Shown here: piece by piece, positions 1 to 8,703 of the stretch | Layout: each line of letters opens with the position of its first letter | Position numbering within the stretch: position 1 is the first letter of the stretch | Source of the DNA: Pollutimonas nitritireducens | GTDB lineage: Bacteria > Pseudomonadota > Gammaproteobacteria > Burkholderiales > Burkholderiaceae_B | Assembly (NCBI RefSeq): GCF_002849615.1 | Contig: NZ_PDNV01000008.1 | Span: forward strand, 124,001-188,000 | Direction of reading: 5' to 3' | DNA: 64,000 bases | Made by a program: the position numbers and the translations under genes | Notes under the pieces: model-generated | Told to the model about the DNA's origin: nothing | Database searches by the model: none | The model's input: only the letters and a program-made list of their open reading frames with translations

Positions 1-1
1 A

Positions 2-1069
2 GAACCCAATCTGAAGTTTCGCGGTACCGTACAACAAGTTGCGGACCCTGTCAGCGGAACAACGGCCAAGGTGTGTAGCGCCATCTACCGTTTCATGGGC
101 CAGTCTCCGTCTCGCGTTTGCATTCCGGAACCTGACTCCGGCCGTGCGGCTGCAAAAGCCCTGCTGCTCCGACCAAAGCCCGTAAGCCAGCCACGCACGG
201 CGAATGTTGCTGCTCAAGCATTGCAAGGACTGCGTGTCATTGAAATCGGGCAACTCACGACCGCACCCTTGGCCGCTCGTCATTTGGCCACATTGGGCGC
301 GGAAGTCATCAAAGTGGAACCGCCGGATGGTGAAAGTGCGCGCGCGTGGGAACCCAAACGCAACGGCATCAGCCACTTTTTTGTTGTCAGTAATGGGGAA
401 AAACGCAGCATATCGCTTGACCTGCAAAACGCTGATGATCGTGACTACATGTCGGAGCTTATTAAAGACGCGGACATTCTTCTGGAGAATATGAAGCCTG
501 GGGCGCTGGCACGCATGGGCTTTGGGTATGAACGGCTACAGACCCTTAATCCGAATCTCATCTATTGCGCCATTTCTGGATTTGGGATCCATTCAGCTTA
601 TCCCGGGCGAGCGGCAGTGGACACCGTCATACAGGCCATGTCCGGCATCATGGATACTACGCGCAGTCGCGGAACACCTGTAAAGGCGGGCATTTCGGTC
701 GCCGACATCGCGGGTGGCCAAACCGGCTTGCTTCTGGTTCTGGCTGCACTTGCCTGGCGTGAACAGACCGGCCAAGGCTGTGCCATCGACATCTCTATGC
801 AAGATGTCGGCGCCTGGATGACTCAATACCAATGGAACGGCGCCCAGGCCCAGTCCAATATACCGGCGTTCGCCAGCAGCGTCGGAGACGCCTGCACCCA
901 TGAACAAACGCGCGCACGTGAACTGATTCAATTACACCAAGATGCCAACGGTCAATCATGGGAAGTCTTCGCCTCGCCAATGCGTTTGTCTCTCACGCCA
1001 GCCCGGTTAGGCACTCTCATAGGCCCCACAAGTCGTGACCGCTTGCGCTGGCGTCCGCGTACGCACTAA
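2..1069 (+). CDS. CaiB/BaiF-type (family III) CoA-transferase, two-domain form, 5' end outside window
   Basis: The frame is open from the first bases to a TAA at 1067. A GTG at 71 is not a credible start, because the sequence before it reads like the end of a first CaiB domain (RG..QQVADPVSG, then RF.GQ). A second domain begins near 210 with LQGLRVIEIGQL, GAEVIKVEPP and the expected catalytic Asp in GRAAVDTVIQAM. Family III enzymes move CoA between an acyl-CoA and a free acid in the cytoplasm. The second domain lacks most of the usual C-terminal part, which is common in fused forms. The acid used cannot be told. A hydratase and etfBA follow on the same strand, which suggests a shared catabolic route. 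Confidence 0.85.
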   Translation, partial: EPNLKFRGTVQQVADPVSGTTAKVCSAIYRFMGQSPSRVCIPEPDSGRAAAKALLLRPKPVSQPRTANVAAQALQGLRVIEIGQLTTAPLAARHLATLGAEVIKVEPPDGESARAWEPKRNGISHFFVVSNGEKRSISLDLQNADDRDYMSELIKDADILLENMKPGALARMGFGYERLQTLNPNLIYCAISGFGIHSAYPGRAAVDTVIQAMSGIMDTTRSRGTPVKAGISVADIAGGQTGLLLVLAALAWREQTGQGCAIDISMQDVGAWMTQYQWNGAQAQSNIPAFASSVGDACTHEQTRARELIQLHQDANGQSWEVFASPMRLSLTPARLGTLIGPTSRDRLRWRPRTH

Positions 1070-1122
1070 CCCATCGCCCACCCTTGCACACACTATTTAA
1101 CTGATCCATTCTGGAGATAAGC

Positions 1123-1920
1123 ATGAACTACGAAGATATTCTCTACGCCGCGGTGGACGGAATCGCCACCATAACTATCAATCGTCCCGAAGTGCGCAAT
1201 GCCATTCGCCCCCGCACTTATGAGGAACTTACCGCCGCCATGCACATCGCCGCGGACGATCCCACTGTGGGTGTCGTCGTTCTCACCGGTGCGGGCGACA
1301 AGGCATTCTGCTCGGGCGGCGACATCCGCGATCAACAGGCACGGGTACCGGAAGTCGGTCGCAAACATATGCGACGCCTGTTCGCACTGTCGTCTGTCAT
1401 CCGCATGATGGACAAGCCCGTTATCGCCAAGGTACGCGGCTACTGCGTAGGCGGTGGTAACGAGATCAATTTGTTCTGCGACATGACCATTGCCAGCGAA
1501 GACGCAAAATTTGGCCAGACAGGCCCTCGAGTAGGCAGCGTTCCCATCTGGGGCGCATGCCAATTGCTTGCGCGCTATGTGGGCGAGCGCAAGGCGCGTG
1601 AAATCCTGTATACATGCCGCCTTTACACCGCGCAACAGGCACTGGACATGGGCTTGATCAACGACGTCGTGAAAGCGGAAGACCTGGATGGCGCCGTTGA
1701 TTCGCTTTGTCAGGAAATCCTGGACAAGAGTCCGCAAAGCATTCGTATTGCCAAGCTCGCGCTCAATGCCGGTTCAGACCAAGAGTTCTACAGCTCTTTC
1801 TTCCCCAATTCCGAGCTGCTTGCCTCTATTTACGGCAACCCCGAGAACATGGAAGGCATCACCGCATTCCTGGAAAAACGCAAACCCGAATACCGCAAGT
1901 ATCGTACCTCCCGCGCTTAA
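1123..1920 (+). CDS. Enoyl-CoA hydratase/isomerase family protein, BadI/MenB-like
   Basis: 265-aa crotonase-fold protein. It has the CoA-binding/oxyanion segments GAGDKAFCSGGD (about residues 56-67) and GYCVGGGNEINLFCD, followed by KFGQTGPRVGS. GQTGPRVGS is typical of 1,4-dihydroxynaphthoyl-CoA synthase (MenB) and 2-ketocyclohexanecarboxyl-CoA hydrolase (BadI), not of ordinary hydratases, which carry a Glu there. The C-terminus (LEKRKPEYRKY) also fits the BadI/MenB branch. A ring-opening or Claisen-type reaction on a cyclic acyl-CoA is therefore a plausible inference. ATG 1123 has a purine-rich GGAGATAAGC just upstream. A CoA-transferase precedes and etfBA follows, so a role in cyclic or aromatic acid breakdown is likelier than menaquinone synthesis. 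Confidence 0.87.
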   Translation: MNYEDILYAAVDGIATITINRPEVRNAIRPRTYEELTAAMHIAADDPTVGVVVLTGAGDKAFCSGGDIRDQQARVPEVGRKHMRRLFALSSVIRMMDKPVIAKVRGYCVGGGNEINLFCDMTIASEDAKFGQTGPRVGSVPIWGACQLLARYVGERKAREILYTCRLYTAQQALDMGLINDVVKAEDLDGAVDSLCQEILDKSPQSIRIAKLALNAGSDQEFYSSFFPNSELLASIYGNPENMEGITAFLEKRKPEYRKYRTSRA

Positions 1921-2006
1921 TACGGCACCAGCAAGACGCGGCCCGGCACAGGTAGAGCCGCGCCATATGAAGACAACAGAAGTATTGACGATATGGAATT
2001 TCATCA

Positions 2007-2756
2007 ATGAAAATCATTGTTCCCGTAAAGCGTGTGGTTGATTACAACGTCAAAGTACGCGTTAAATCCGATCAAAGCGGCGTGGACATCGCGAACGTCA
2101 AAATGTCGATGAACCCTTTTGACGAAATAGCCGTCGAAGAGGCTACGCGGCTTAAAGAAAAAGGGGTCGCGACCGAAGTCATTGCCGTCACCTGCGGCGT
2201 GGCCCAGTCGCAAGAAACGTTGCGTACCGCCATGGCCATCGGCGCGGACCGCGCAGCGCTGATCCAGACCGATGTCGAATTGCAGCCCCTGGCGGTGGCC
2301 AAGCTGCTCAAGGCGCTGGTCGACAAAGAGCAGCCTCAATTGGTCATCTTGGGCAAACAAGCCATCGACGACGACTCCAATCAAACGGGTCAGATGCTGG
2401 CCGCCTTGCTGGACTGGCCGCAAGCCACGTTCGCCAGCAAAGTCGAGGTGTCGGGCGATTCGGTATCCGTCACGCGTGAAGTCGACGGCGGCCTCGAAAC
2501 GCTGACGCTCAAACTGCCGGCCATCATCACCACCGACTTGCGCCTGAACGAGCCGCGCTATGTCACGCTGCCCAATATCATGAAGGCCAAGAAAAAGACG
2601 CTCGACGTGATCACGCCTGAAGAACTTGGGGTGGACGTTGCCCCGCGCCTGAAGACCCTCAAAGTTTCCGAGCCGCCTGCGCGTTCGGCCGGGATCATGG
2701 TGCCCGATGTGGCCACGCTGGTGGACAAACTGAAGAATGAAGCGAAGGTGGTTTAA
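2007..2756 (+). CDS. etfB: Electron transfer flavoprotein beta subunit
   Basis: 249 aa, the normal length for EtfB. It opens [14 protein letters not shown] and carries the AMP/adenine-binding fold ([26 protein letters not shown]) and the late [16 protein letters not shown] segment. With EtfA it forms the soluble FAD heterodimer that takes electrons from acyl-CoA dehydrogenases and passes them to ETF:ubiquinone oxidoreductase. Its TAA is followed at once by the etfA ATG, so the two are co-translated. There is no strong ribosome site (only TGGAAT). Two acyl-CoA dehydrogenases lie about 2 kb away on the other strand and are likely electron donors. Confidence 0.97.
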   Translation: MKIIVPVKRVVDYNVKVRVKSDQSGVDIANVKMSMNPFDEIAVEEATRLKEKGVATEVIAVTCGVAQSQETLRTAMAIGADRAALIQTDVELQPLAVAKLLKALVDKEQPQLVILGKQAIDDDSNQTGQMLAALLDWPQATFASKVEVSGDSVSVTREVDGGLETLTLKLPAIITTDLRLNEPRYVTLPNIMKAKKKTLDVITPEELGVDVAPRLKTLKVSEPPARSAGIMVPDVATLVDKLKNEAKVV

Positions 2757-3686
2757 ATGACGATTCTAGTAATTGCAGAACACGATAACTCGCACCTGAA
2801 GGGTGCCACCCTGAACACCATTGCCGCGGCGTTGAAGCTGGGCGATGACGTACATGTACTGGTTGCCGGCAACGGTGCGCAAGCGGTGGCCGACCAGGCT
2901 GCGAAAGCGGCCGGCGTAAGCAAAGTGTTGCTGGCCGACGGCCCGGCACTGGCCGATGGCCTGGCTGAAAACGTAGCGGCCCAGGTCCTGTCGATGGCCG
3001 GGGGGTATAGCCATATCCTGTTTCCGGCCACCGCAGCGGGCAAGAACGTAGCGCCACGCGTCGCGGCCAAGCTCGATGTTGCGCAGATTTCCGACATTAT
3101 CTCCGTGGAAGCCGCTGATACGTTCACGCGTCCCATCTATGCGGGCAATGCCATCGCCACCGTGCAGTCGGCCGATGTCGTCAAGGTCATCACCGTGCGT
3201 ACCACGGCGTTCGATGGCGTGGCCGCTGAAGGTGCAAGCGCAGCCGTGGAGTCCGTAACGGTGGTGGCCGATTCCGGCTTGTCGTCGTTCGTGGGCCGCG
3301 AAGTGGCCGCCAGCGATCGTCCCGAACTGGCGGGCGCGAAAGTGGTGGTGTCCGGAGGCCGGGGCCTGGGTAGCGCCGAGAATTTCAAGATTCTCGATCC
3401 GCTGGCCGACAAGCTCGGTGCGGCGCTAGGCGCATCGCGCGCCGCGGTTGACGCGGGCTACGCGCCCAACGATTGGCAAGTCGGCCAGACCGGCAAGATC
3501 GTGGCGCCCCAGCTGTATGTGGCGGTGGGTATCTCGGGCGCCATCCAGCATCTGGCCGGCATGAAAGACTCCAAGGTCATCGTCGCCATCAACAAAGATG
3601 CCGAGGCGCCCATATTCGGCGTGGCCGACTATGGCCTGGTGGCAGACTTGTTCACGGCAGTACCGGAGCTCGTGACCAGCCTGTAA
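2757..3686 (+). CDS. etfA: Electron transfer flavoprotein alpha subunit
   Basis: 309 aa, full length. The N-terminal half ([19 protein letters not shown]) matches the EtfA/EtfB-shared domain. The C-terminal FAD domain is clear: [14 protein letters not shown], then [36 protein letters not shown], and [18 protein letters not shown] near the end. This subunit holds the FAD of the ETF dimer. It begins on the base after the etfB stop. A stem-loop lies just downstream, but its T-run favours termination of the opposite-strand gene. Confidence 0.97.
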   Translation: MTILVIAEHDNSHLKGATLNTIAAALKLGDDVHVLVAGNGAQAVADQAAKAAGVSKVLLADGPALADGLAENVAAQVLSMAGGYSHILFPATAAGKNVAPRVAAKLDVAQISDIISVEAADTFTRPIYAGNAIATVQSADVVKVITVRTTAFDGVAAEGASAAVESVTVVADSGLSSFVGREVAASDRPELAGAKVVVSGGRGLGSAENFKILDPLADKLGAALGASRAAVDAGYAPNDWQVGQTGKIVAPQLYVAVGISGAIQHLAGMKDSKVIVAINKDAEAPIFGVADYGLVADLFTAVPELVTSL

Positions 3687-3716
3687 AAAATCACCCGGGG
3701 AATCATCCCTGGGTGA
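3685..3716 (-). terminator. Rho-independent terminator for the minus-strand CoA-transferase operon
   Basis: An inverted repeat (TCACCC ... GGGTGA with further pairing inside) spans 3691-3716. Read on the minus strand it is followed directly by six T residues (3690-3685) and lies about 20 nt after the TAG of the CoA-transferase. The plus side has only a short ATATT, so any use as a terminator for etfA would be weaker. Confidence 0.75.
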
Positions 3717-3736
3717 TATTCAAAGGCCGAACCACA

Positions 3737-4936
3737 CTACTTAAGATTTTCTTTTGCGGCCAGTTCTTCCAGAATTTCGTCGGTATGCTGCCCAAGAAAT
3801 GGGGGCGGTGTATCGGCGCTCAAGCGTTCACCCCCAAAATGAAACGGACTCATTACTTGCGGAATTGACTCGACCGTCGGTGTTTCAAAATAACGAAGCA
3901 TATCCCGGTGCTGGACCTGTGGTTCTGTGAACACTTCGGGAATGGTATTGATGGGGCCGGCTGGCACACCCGCTCTCGCCAGCTTTTCTAACCAGAAACT
4001 ACGGTCCTGTGAGGCGAATATTTCATCCAGAATGGCGTGCAAACGGGGTTGATTTGCCACCCGCACAGCGTTATTGACGAAGCGCTCATCGCTTGCGAGT
4101 TCGGGCCTGCCCAATGCGGTACAAAGATCAACGTATTGTTTGTCATTGCCAACCACCAGAATAATGTTGCCGTCTCCGCAGGAATAGACCTTCTGGGGTT
4201 GGATATTCGGGTGGGCGTTACCGGTTCTGACCGGCGCCTTATTCGACAACAGGTAGTTCATGGCCTGATTCGACAACACGCTCACCTGCACATCAAGCAT
4301 TGCCATATCGATATAGGTTCCGTGCCCCGTCACCGCGCGCCCGATCAATGCCGCCAGAACTGCACACGCGCTGTAAACGCCGGTCATGAGATCGACAATG
4401 GGAATTCCCACTTTTTGAGGGCCCGCACCCGGTTCACCATCGGGCACGCCAGTGATGCTCATTAGCCCGCCCATCGCCTGAATGATGAAATCGTAAGCAG
4501 GATCGGCGGCCCTGGGTCCGCTTTGGCCAAAGCCCGTTATAGAACAATAAACAAGCCTGGGGTTGATCGCAGAAAGATCATTCCAGGCCAACCCATAACG
4601 CGCCAGGGTACCGGTCTTGTAGTTCTCGAGCAGAACATCGGAATCCATCGCGAGCTCTTTGACAATCGCCTGCCCTTCAGCGGTACTGAGATCCAGCTCG
4701 ATAGAGCGCTTGCCCCGATTTGCCGCCATAAAGTAGCCGGCACCCATGGGTTCGCCGTCGCGGCTTTTAAGGAACGGAGGTCCCCATGCGCGGGTGTCGT
4801 CACCACTGCCCGGGCGCTCTACTTTTATGACATCAGCTCCGAGGTCAGCCAGGATTTGTCCCGCCCAAGGGCCCGCGAGAACGCGGCTCAAGTCCAGCAC
4901 CCGGATACCGGATAGCGGTTTTATAGAATTATTCAC
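3737..4936 (-). CDS. CaiB/BaiF-type (family III) CoA-transferase
   Basis: About 399 aa, standard for a single-domain family III CoA-transferase. It shows GIRVLDLSRVLAGPWAGQ at the N-terminus, GADVIKVERPGSGDDTR, the catalytic Asp in PAYDFIIQAMGGLM, and a C-terminal LGQHTDEIL. The start is set at GTG 4936 because GAAAGG (4948-4943) lies six bases upstream. An in-frame TTG at 4957 would precede that site and has none of its own. The gene is last in a minus-strand group with two acyl-CoA dehydrogenases and a Bug receptor. Inference: it activates the imported acid to its CoA ester before dehydrogenation. Confidence 0.93.
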   Translation of the reverse strand: MNNSIKPLSGIRVLDLSRVLAGPWAGQILADLGADVIKVERPGSGDDTRAWGPPFLKSRDGEPMGAGYFMAANRGKRSIELDLSTAEGQAIVKELAMDSDVLLENYKTGTLARYGLAWNDLSAINPRLVYCSITGFGQSGPRAADPAYDFIIQAMGGLMSITGVPDGEPGAGPQKVGIPIVDLMTGVYSACAVLAALIGRAVTGHGTYIDMAMLDVQVSVLSNQAMNYLLSNKAPVRTGNAHPNIQPQKVYSCGDGNIILVVGNDKQYVDLCTALGRPELASDERFVNNAVRVANQPRLHAILDEIFASQDRSFWLEKLARAGVPAGPINTIPEVFTEPQVQHRDMLRYFETPTVESIPQVMSPFHFGGERLSADTPPPFLGQHTDEILEELAAKENLK

Positions 4937-4997
4937 TACGCGCCTTTCAAAATGCAAATAGTCAGAACCGTTTGATCGCAGCCCAGCAGATGTCTGA

Positions 4998-6167
4998 TCA
5001 GGCGGGCAGATTCAAAACCTGCTTTGCAATAATGTCTCGTTGTATTTCGTTGGTACCACTGTATATCGTGGGCAATCGGGCGTTGTAATAGGCACTCAAG
5101 ACATTGCCAGCACTCTCCCCTATATCGTCTCCGGGCAGCAAGGCTGCGGTCGGCCCGGCTGTTTCGAGCAACAGATCTGCAATGCGTTGATAGGTTTCCG
5201 TTGCCCAGATCTTCAACATCGACACATCCGAACCGAGGGCGCCGCCCGACGTAGCGATTTGTGCATACTTCTGATAAATGGCCGAAAGATGCTCGACATC
5301 GAGCTGAAGCTGTATATATTTGTCCTGAAAAACCGGATTGTTGGCCAGCCCCTGCTTTTCAGCCAAACGGGTCAATTGCTGCAAGGCGTTTTCAGGAAGC
5401 TTCGGGCTGCCGATAAAAATCCGCTCGAACCCTAGCAAGGATTTGGCGACTGTCCAGCCATTGTTCAGTCCACCCACCAGATTCGAGCTGTGCGTACGCA
5501 CATTATCGAAGAACACCTCGCAGAATTCTTCCTCTCCGGCAAGGTTCTTGATCGGGCGAACCGTAATACCCGGTTGATCAAGATTGACAAGAAAAAAGCT
5601 GATTCCCACCTGCTTTTTTACGCTCGGATCGGTTTTGGCCAGCACGTAGATATGCGTACAGTCTTGTGCCATCGATGTCCAGATTTTGTGGCCATTGATT
5701 ACGTAACTATCACCGTCGACTACGGCGGATGTTCGAAGGCTGGCCAGATCAGAGCCCGCGTTGGGCTCGGAGTAGCCTTGGCACCATCGGTGCTCACAAT
5801 CGAGAATTCTGGGAAGGTATTTTTCCTGTTGTTCCGGCGTGCCCCACTTGATCAGCACAGGGCCGACCATGTGTATGCCATGGTCGGCGTAACGGCCTAC
5901 TCCAATTCGTTCGTGTTCGTCCAGGAAAATCAGTTGCTTGGCCGGCGCGAGACCCAGGCCACCAAATTCGAGCGGCCAATTAGGGGCTAACCACCCCTTT
6001 TTCGCCACTTGCCGGAACCAACCTCCATTTTCAGTCCAACGCAGCCTTCTTTGCACATGCCTGAAATCTTCGGGATAGTTTTCTTCAAGAAATACACGTA
6101 CACGTTGACGAAAATCGTCGTCAGACAGCGTATTCCAGTCGAGCTCCTGCTTGACGCCAAAGTTCAT
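4998..6167 (-). CDS. Acyl-CoA dehydrogenase, large partner of an adjacent pair
   Basis: About 389 aa. It has the acyl-CoA dehydrogenase N-domain, the central RWCQGYSEPNAGSDLASL and INGHKIWTSMAQ beta-domain motifs, and a C-terminal IYSGTNEIQRDIIAKQ. Ser replaces the Glu found at the MCAD catalytic position in IYEGT. A Glu in LLGFERI lies where isovaleryl-CoA dehydrogenase keeps its base, but that assignment is inferred. ATG 6167 is chosen because GGAAGG sits six bases upstream; an ATG at 6191 would overlap the preceding gene. It starts one base after the stop of the neighbouring dehydrogenase, so a two-subunit enzyme is likely. FAD electrons would go to ETF. Confidence 0.93.
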   Translation of the reverse strand: MNFGVKQELDWNTLSDDDFRQRVRVFLEENYPEDFRHVQRRLRWTENGGWFRQVAKKGWLAPNWPLEFGGLGLAPAKQLIFLDEHERIGVGRYADHGIHMVGPVLIKWGTPEQQEKYLPRILDCEHRWCQGYSEPNAGSDLASLRTSAVVDGDSYVINGHKIWTSMAQDCTHIYVLAKTDPSVKKQVGISFFLVNLDQPGITVRPIKNLAGEEEFCEVFFDNVRTHSSNLVGGLNNGWTVAKSLLGFERIFIGSPKLPENALQQLTRLAEKQGLANNPVFQDKYIQLQLDVEHLSAIYQKYAQIATSGGALGSDVSMLKIWATETYQRIADLLLETAGPTAALLPGDDIGESAGNVLSAYYNARLPTIYSGTNEIQRDIIAKQVLNLPA

Positions 6168-6168
6168 C

Positions 6169-7287
6169 TCAACCCTTCCTATAAGTTGCATAGCGTGCCC
6201 GGTGCAAGGCGCTGTTACCCAGATACGCCGAAAGCACGATAGCCCGATTGAAATATAGGCTCAGATCGTATTCATCTGTTATACCGATGGCCCCGTGCAT
6301 CTGAATCGCCTGCTTGCCCACCAGCAACGCTGTGTCAGAGGCCCTGGCCTTTGCGCCGCTTGCAACCGCGGAGTGATGACTCGGCGACAGGCGGGTGTTA
6401 TCCAGCTCATTTGCCGCCTTGCGGGTTGCCTCTTTAGAAATTTCCGTATGCATCCATAAATCAACAGCACGATGCTTCAAGGCCTGGAAGCTCCCAATCG
6501 GCTTGCCAAACTGCTGACGGGTCCGAAGGTAGTCCAGGGTCATTTCGACCATTTTCGCGGAAGCACCATTAAGTTCCGAAGACACTGCAGCAAGGCCCGC
6601 ATTGATTGCGCCATTCACTGCGCGCTCTACAGAATGACCGCAGGCTAGCCGGTTCTGCCGGGGAACCCGTACCGCCTTGAAAGAAATCGTGGCGTCGTAA
6701 CCCCGATCTGCTCTGGTGCTAAGTTCCACGGCGAGATTGTCCGATGTGGTGGGAACCCAATATATGCCTAGACCATCAGGACCCGAGGCAACCGCAATGA
6801 CCGCATCCAGTCCACAGGCCATAACGTAATGCGCACTGCCATTAAGCACGGTGCCTTCCGCGTCGAACGTGGCCGTCAACGGTGTTTCGTTCGGATCGAG
6901 GCTACCTGCTACGTTTTGCCATGCCAAGGCACAGACGAGCTGGCCCGAAGCGATAGCCGACAGCTTGCTTCCAAGATCAATGTCTGTTTCACACGCGGAC
7001 AGTAAAGTCGCGGGCAGTATGCCGGCCATGACGTACGGTTCCGGCAATGCAGCCGCGCCTATGTGGGCGGCAATAACATTTACAGAGGCGTTGCCCATAC
7101 CCAAGCCGCCTTTGTCCGCTGGTATAACGGCGGAGATCCAGCCTTGATCGGCGATTCGTTTCCAAACGGCCTTATCGTATCTGAACTCCAGTTCACGAGA
7201 CTTTCGAACTTGCGAGGCACATCCACTGGTAAAGTCAGACGCCGAGTCTTGAAGCATTCTTAGCGTGTCTTCATCAATTAATTCCAT
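6169..7287 (-). CDS. Acyl-CoA dehydrogenase, small partner of an adjacent pair
   Basis: 372 aa. It is a more divergent acyl-CoA dehydrogenase of the kind with KAVWKRIADQGW at the N-terminus, YLRTRQQFGKPIGSFQALKHR in the middle and MHGAIGITDEYDLSLYFNRA near the end. No catalytic Glu is evident. Such proteins are known as partners in heteromeric acyl-CoA dehydrogenases, for example in actinobacterial steroid side-chain degradation, where one subunit supplies the base. Its TGA is separated by one base from the next gene's ATG, which supports a joint complex. The ribosome site is poor (GCAGAAA). The substrate is unknown. Confidence 0.9.
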   Translation of the reverse strand: MELIDEDTLRMLQDSASDFTSGCASQVRKSRELEFRYDKAVWKRIADQGWISAVIPADKGGLGMGNASVNVIAAHIGAAALPEPYVMAGILPATLLSACETDIDLGSKLSAIASGQLVCALAWQNVAGSLDPNETPLTATFDAEGTVLNGSAHYVMACGLDAVIAVASGPDGLGIYWVPTTSDNLAVELSTRADRGYDATISFKAVRVPRQNRLACGHSVERAVNGAINAGLAAVSSELNGASAKMVEMTLDYLRTRQQFGKPIGSFQALKHRAVDLWMHTEISKEATRKAANELDNTRLSPSHHSAVASGAKARASDTALLVGKQAIQMHGAIGITDEYDLSLYFNRAIVLSAYLGNSALHRARYATYRKG

Positions 7288-7347
7288 TTTCTGCGATTGC
7301 CTAGTCGTTTTTGTATTGGTAATTCACGTCAGTGGACGACGGTCGGC

Positions 7348-7382
7348 CGGTCCGGTGTAAGCAACGTGCATACACCGGACCG
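7348..7382 (-). repeat. Perfect 12-bp stem-loop between the Bug gene and the acyl-CoA dehydrogenases
   Basis: CGGTCCGGTGTA (7348-7359) and TACACCGGACCG (7371-7382) are exact inverted copies around an 11-nt loop. No T-run follows on the minus strand, so it is not a classic terminator. It lies after the Bug receptor stop and before the dehydrogenase start. A structure there could protect the receptor mRNA 3' end or partly attenuate read-through. That role is inferred. Confidence 0.6.
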
Positions 7383-7397
7383 CCTTTTCGAACAGCA

Positions 7398-8372
7398 TTA
7401 TTGGATCTTCATATTTGCGCGCTCAACAATCTTCGCCCATTTATCAATTTCTTTGGCTTGAAACGCTTTGAGCTCTTCAGGTGTGCTGCCAACAGGCTCG
7501 AGGGTCTGAGCTTTCAGCAGTTCCTTGATGCGCGGCACTTCCAGCACCCCGGCGATGTCGCCCGACACCTTTGCTACGACGTCTTTGGGGGTATTGGCGG
7601 GCGCAAATATGGCGAACCAAGGCACCAGCTCGTAATCGGGTACACCTGCTTCCATCATGGTGGGCACGTCGGGCGCAGCTTTGCTACGGTTGGGACTCGT
7701 AACCGCCAGCGCTTTAAGCTTGCCCGACTCAACGTAGCTTGCTGCCGCATTCCATACGTTGAACATCATGTTTACGTGTCCGCCAAGTAAGTCGGAGAAC
7801 GCGGGAGCATTACTTTTATACGAAACATGCATCATGTCGACGTCGGCCAATATGCCCAACAACGCTCCACCTGCCTGGGCCGAACTGCTGCCCCCGGCGT
7901 AATTGATTTTCCCCGGATTTTTTTTCGCGTACTCGACCAGCTCTTTGACGGAATTTACTGGCAATGCGGGATTGACAAGCAACACCAGAGGGGTCGTTGC
8001 AATGAGGCTTACCGGTTCGAAATCTTTAACGGGATCATAAGACAGATTCGTATACATGCTGGCGTTAGCGGCATGCGAAGTTTGTGTAGCCAGAACCAAG
8101 GTGTAGCCGTCCGCGCTCGCCTGCGCCACTTGCTGCGAGCCGATGATAGCGTTAGCGCCGGGTTTGTTTTCTACGACCACCGGCTGGCCCCACTTTATCC
8201 TTAGCTCCTCGGCGATTTGTCTACCCAGAATGTCGGTTGGCCCACCAGCGGAAAATGGAATGACAAGCTTGACCGGTTTGCTTGGATAACTACTTGCCCA
8301 TGTAGTGCCAGCCGTTAGCGCCGACCCAACGGCTATCAACGAACATATGATGGTATTTTTTAATAATCTCAC
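7398..8372 (-). CDS. Bug/TctC-family periplasmic solute-binding protein
   Basis: 324 aa. A Sec signal peptide (hydrophobic stretch to about TTWASS) is followed by the family signature YPSKPVKLVIPFSAGG, GQPVVVENKPGAN, DGYTLVLATQ, SYDPVKDFEPVS and, later, DLLGGHVNMMF and APDVPTMMEAG. Bug proteins bind small carboxylates in the periplasm, usually clamping two carboxylate groups. Translation starts at GTG 8372, with GGAG six bases upstream. No TctA or TctB is adjacent, so the membrane partner must come from elsewhere. It is first in a group with two acyl-CoA dehydrogenases and a CoA-transferase, which suggests that it captures the acid they process. Confidence 0.92.
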   Translation of the reverse strand: MRLLKNTIICSLIAVGSALTAGTTWASSYPSKPVKLVIPFSAGGPTDILGRQIAEELRIKWGQPVVVENKPGANAIIGSQQVAQASADGYTLVLATQTSHAANASMYTNLSYDPVKDFEPVSLIATTPLVLLVNPALPVNSVKELVEYAKKNPGKINYAGGSSSAQAGGALLGILADVDMMHVSYKSNAPAFSDLLGGHVNMMFNVWNAAASYVESGKLKALAVTSPNRSKAAPDVPTMMEAGVPDYELVPWFAIFAPANTPKDVVAKVSGDIAGVLEVPRIKELLKAQTLEPVGSTPEELKAFQAKEIDKWAKIVERANMKIQ

Positions 8373-8703
8373 TTAAGTCTCCGAGAATAATGATTTTTTC
8401 CTCTACTGCCATTTCTGATCAAACCTTACGCCTGCAAGCGATCGGCAATATGAGCCTCGGCAATTCAACCGGCCGTAAGTTTCATTTAACGAAACTGGTA
8501 TCACTCAACGTTCTTGAACTTTAGAGAGTTTCAGGACGAGTGTCAAGCACGCGCACGAGGTACGGGCTCATGTTTCTCAGGAAGGCCGCTCTGGGGGCCA
8601 AACGCCAATGACACAGTGATGAACTGGAGGAGGTCCACGTTATCGGGTGAAGCTCGTGTAGTATGTTATTGGAGCGCAATGCGCATTCATTATTTTCCTG
8701 GCA
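8373..8703. other. Intergenic region between divergent genes, 331 bp
   Basis: Contains the promoters of the minus-strand Bug operon and the plus-strand lipoprotein. The only striking element is an inverted repeat at 8478-8496. Small open frames here show no family features and look like chance. No clean -35/-10 pair was found for either gene. Confidence 0.5.
8478..8496. promoter_or_regulatory. Candidate operator, AGTTTC-N7-GAAACT
   Basis: AGTTTC (8478-8483) and GAAACT (8491-8496) form an exact inverted repeat with an AT-rich centre, about 105 bp upstream of the Bug GTG start. Size and spacing fit a dimeric regulator site. No regulator gene adjoins it, so the protein that would bind is unknown. 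Confidence 0.35.

Noticed and set aside
1093-1737. 214-codon minus-strand frame antisense to the BadI/MenB-like gene
   Set aside because: Shadow frame; the plus strand has motifs, start and ribosome site.
3691-3716. The hairpin as an etfA terminator
   Set aside because: The T-run is on the minus-strand side; after the stem on the plus strand there is only ATATT, so the primary assignment is to the opposite gene.
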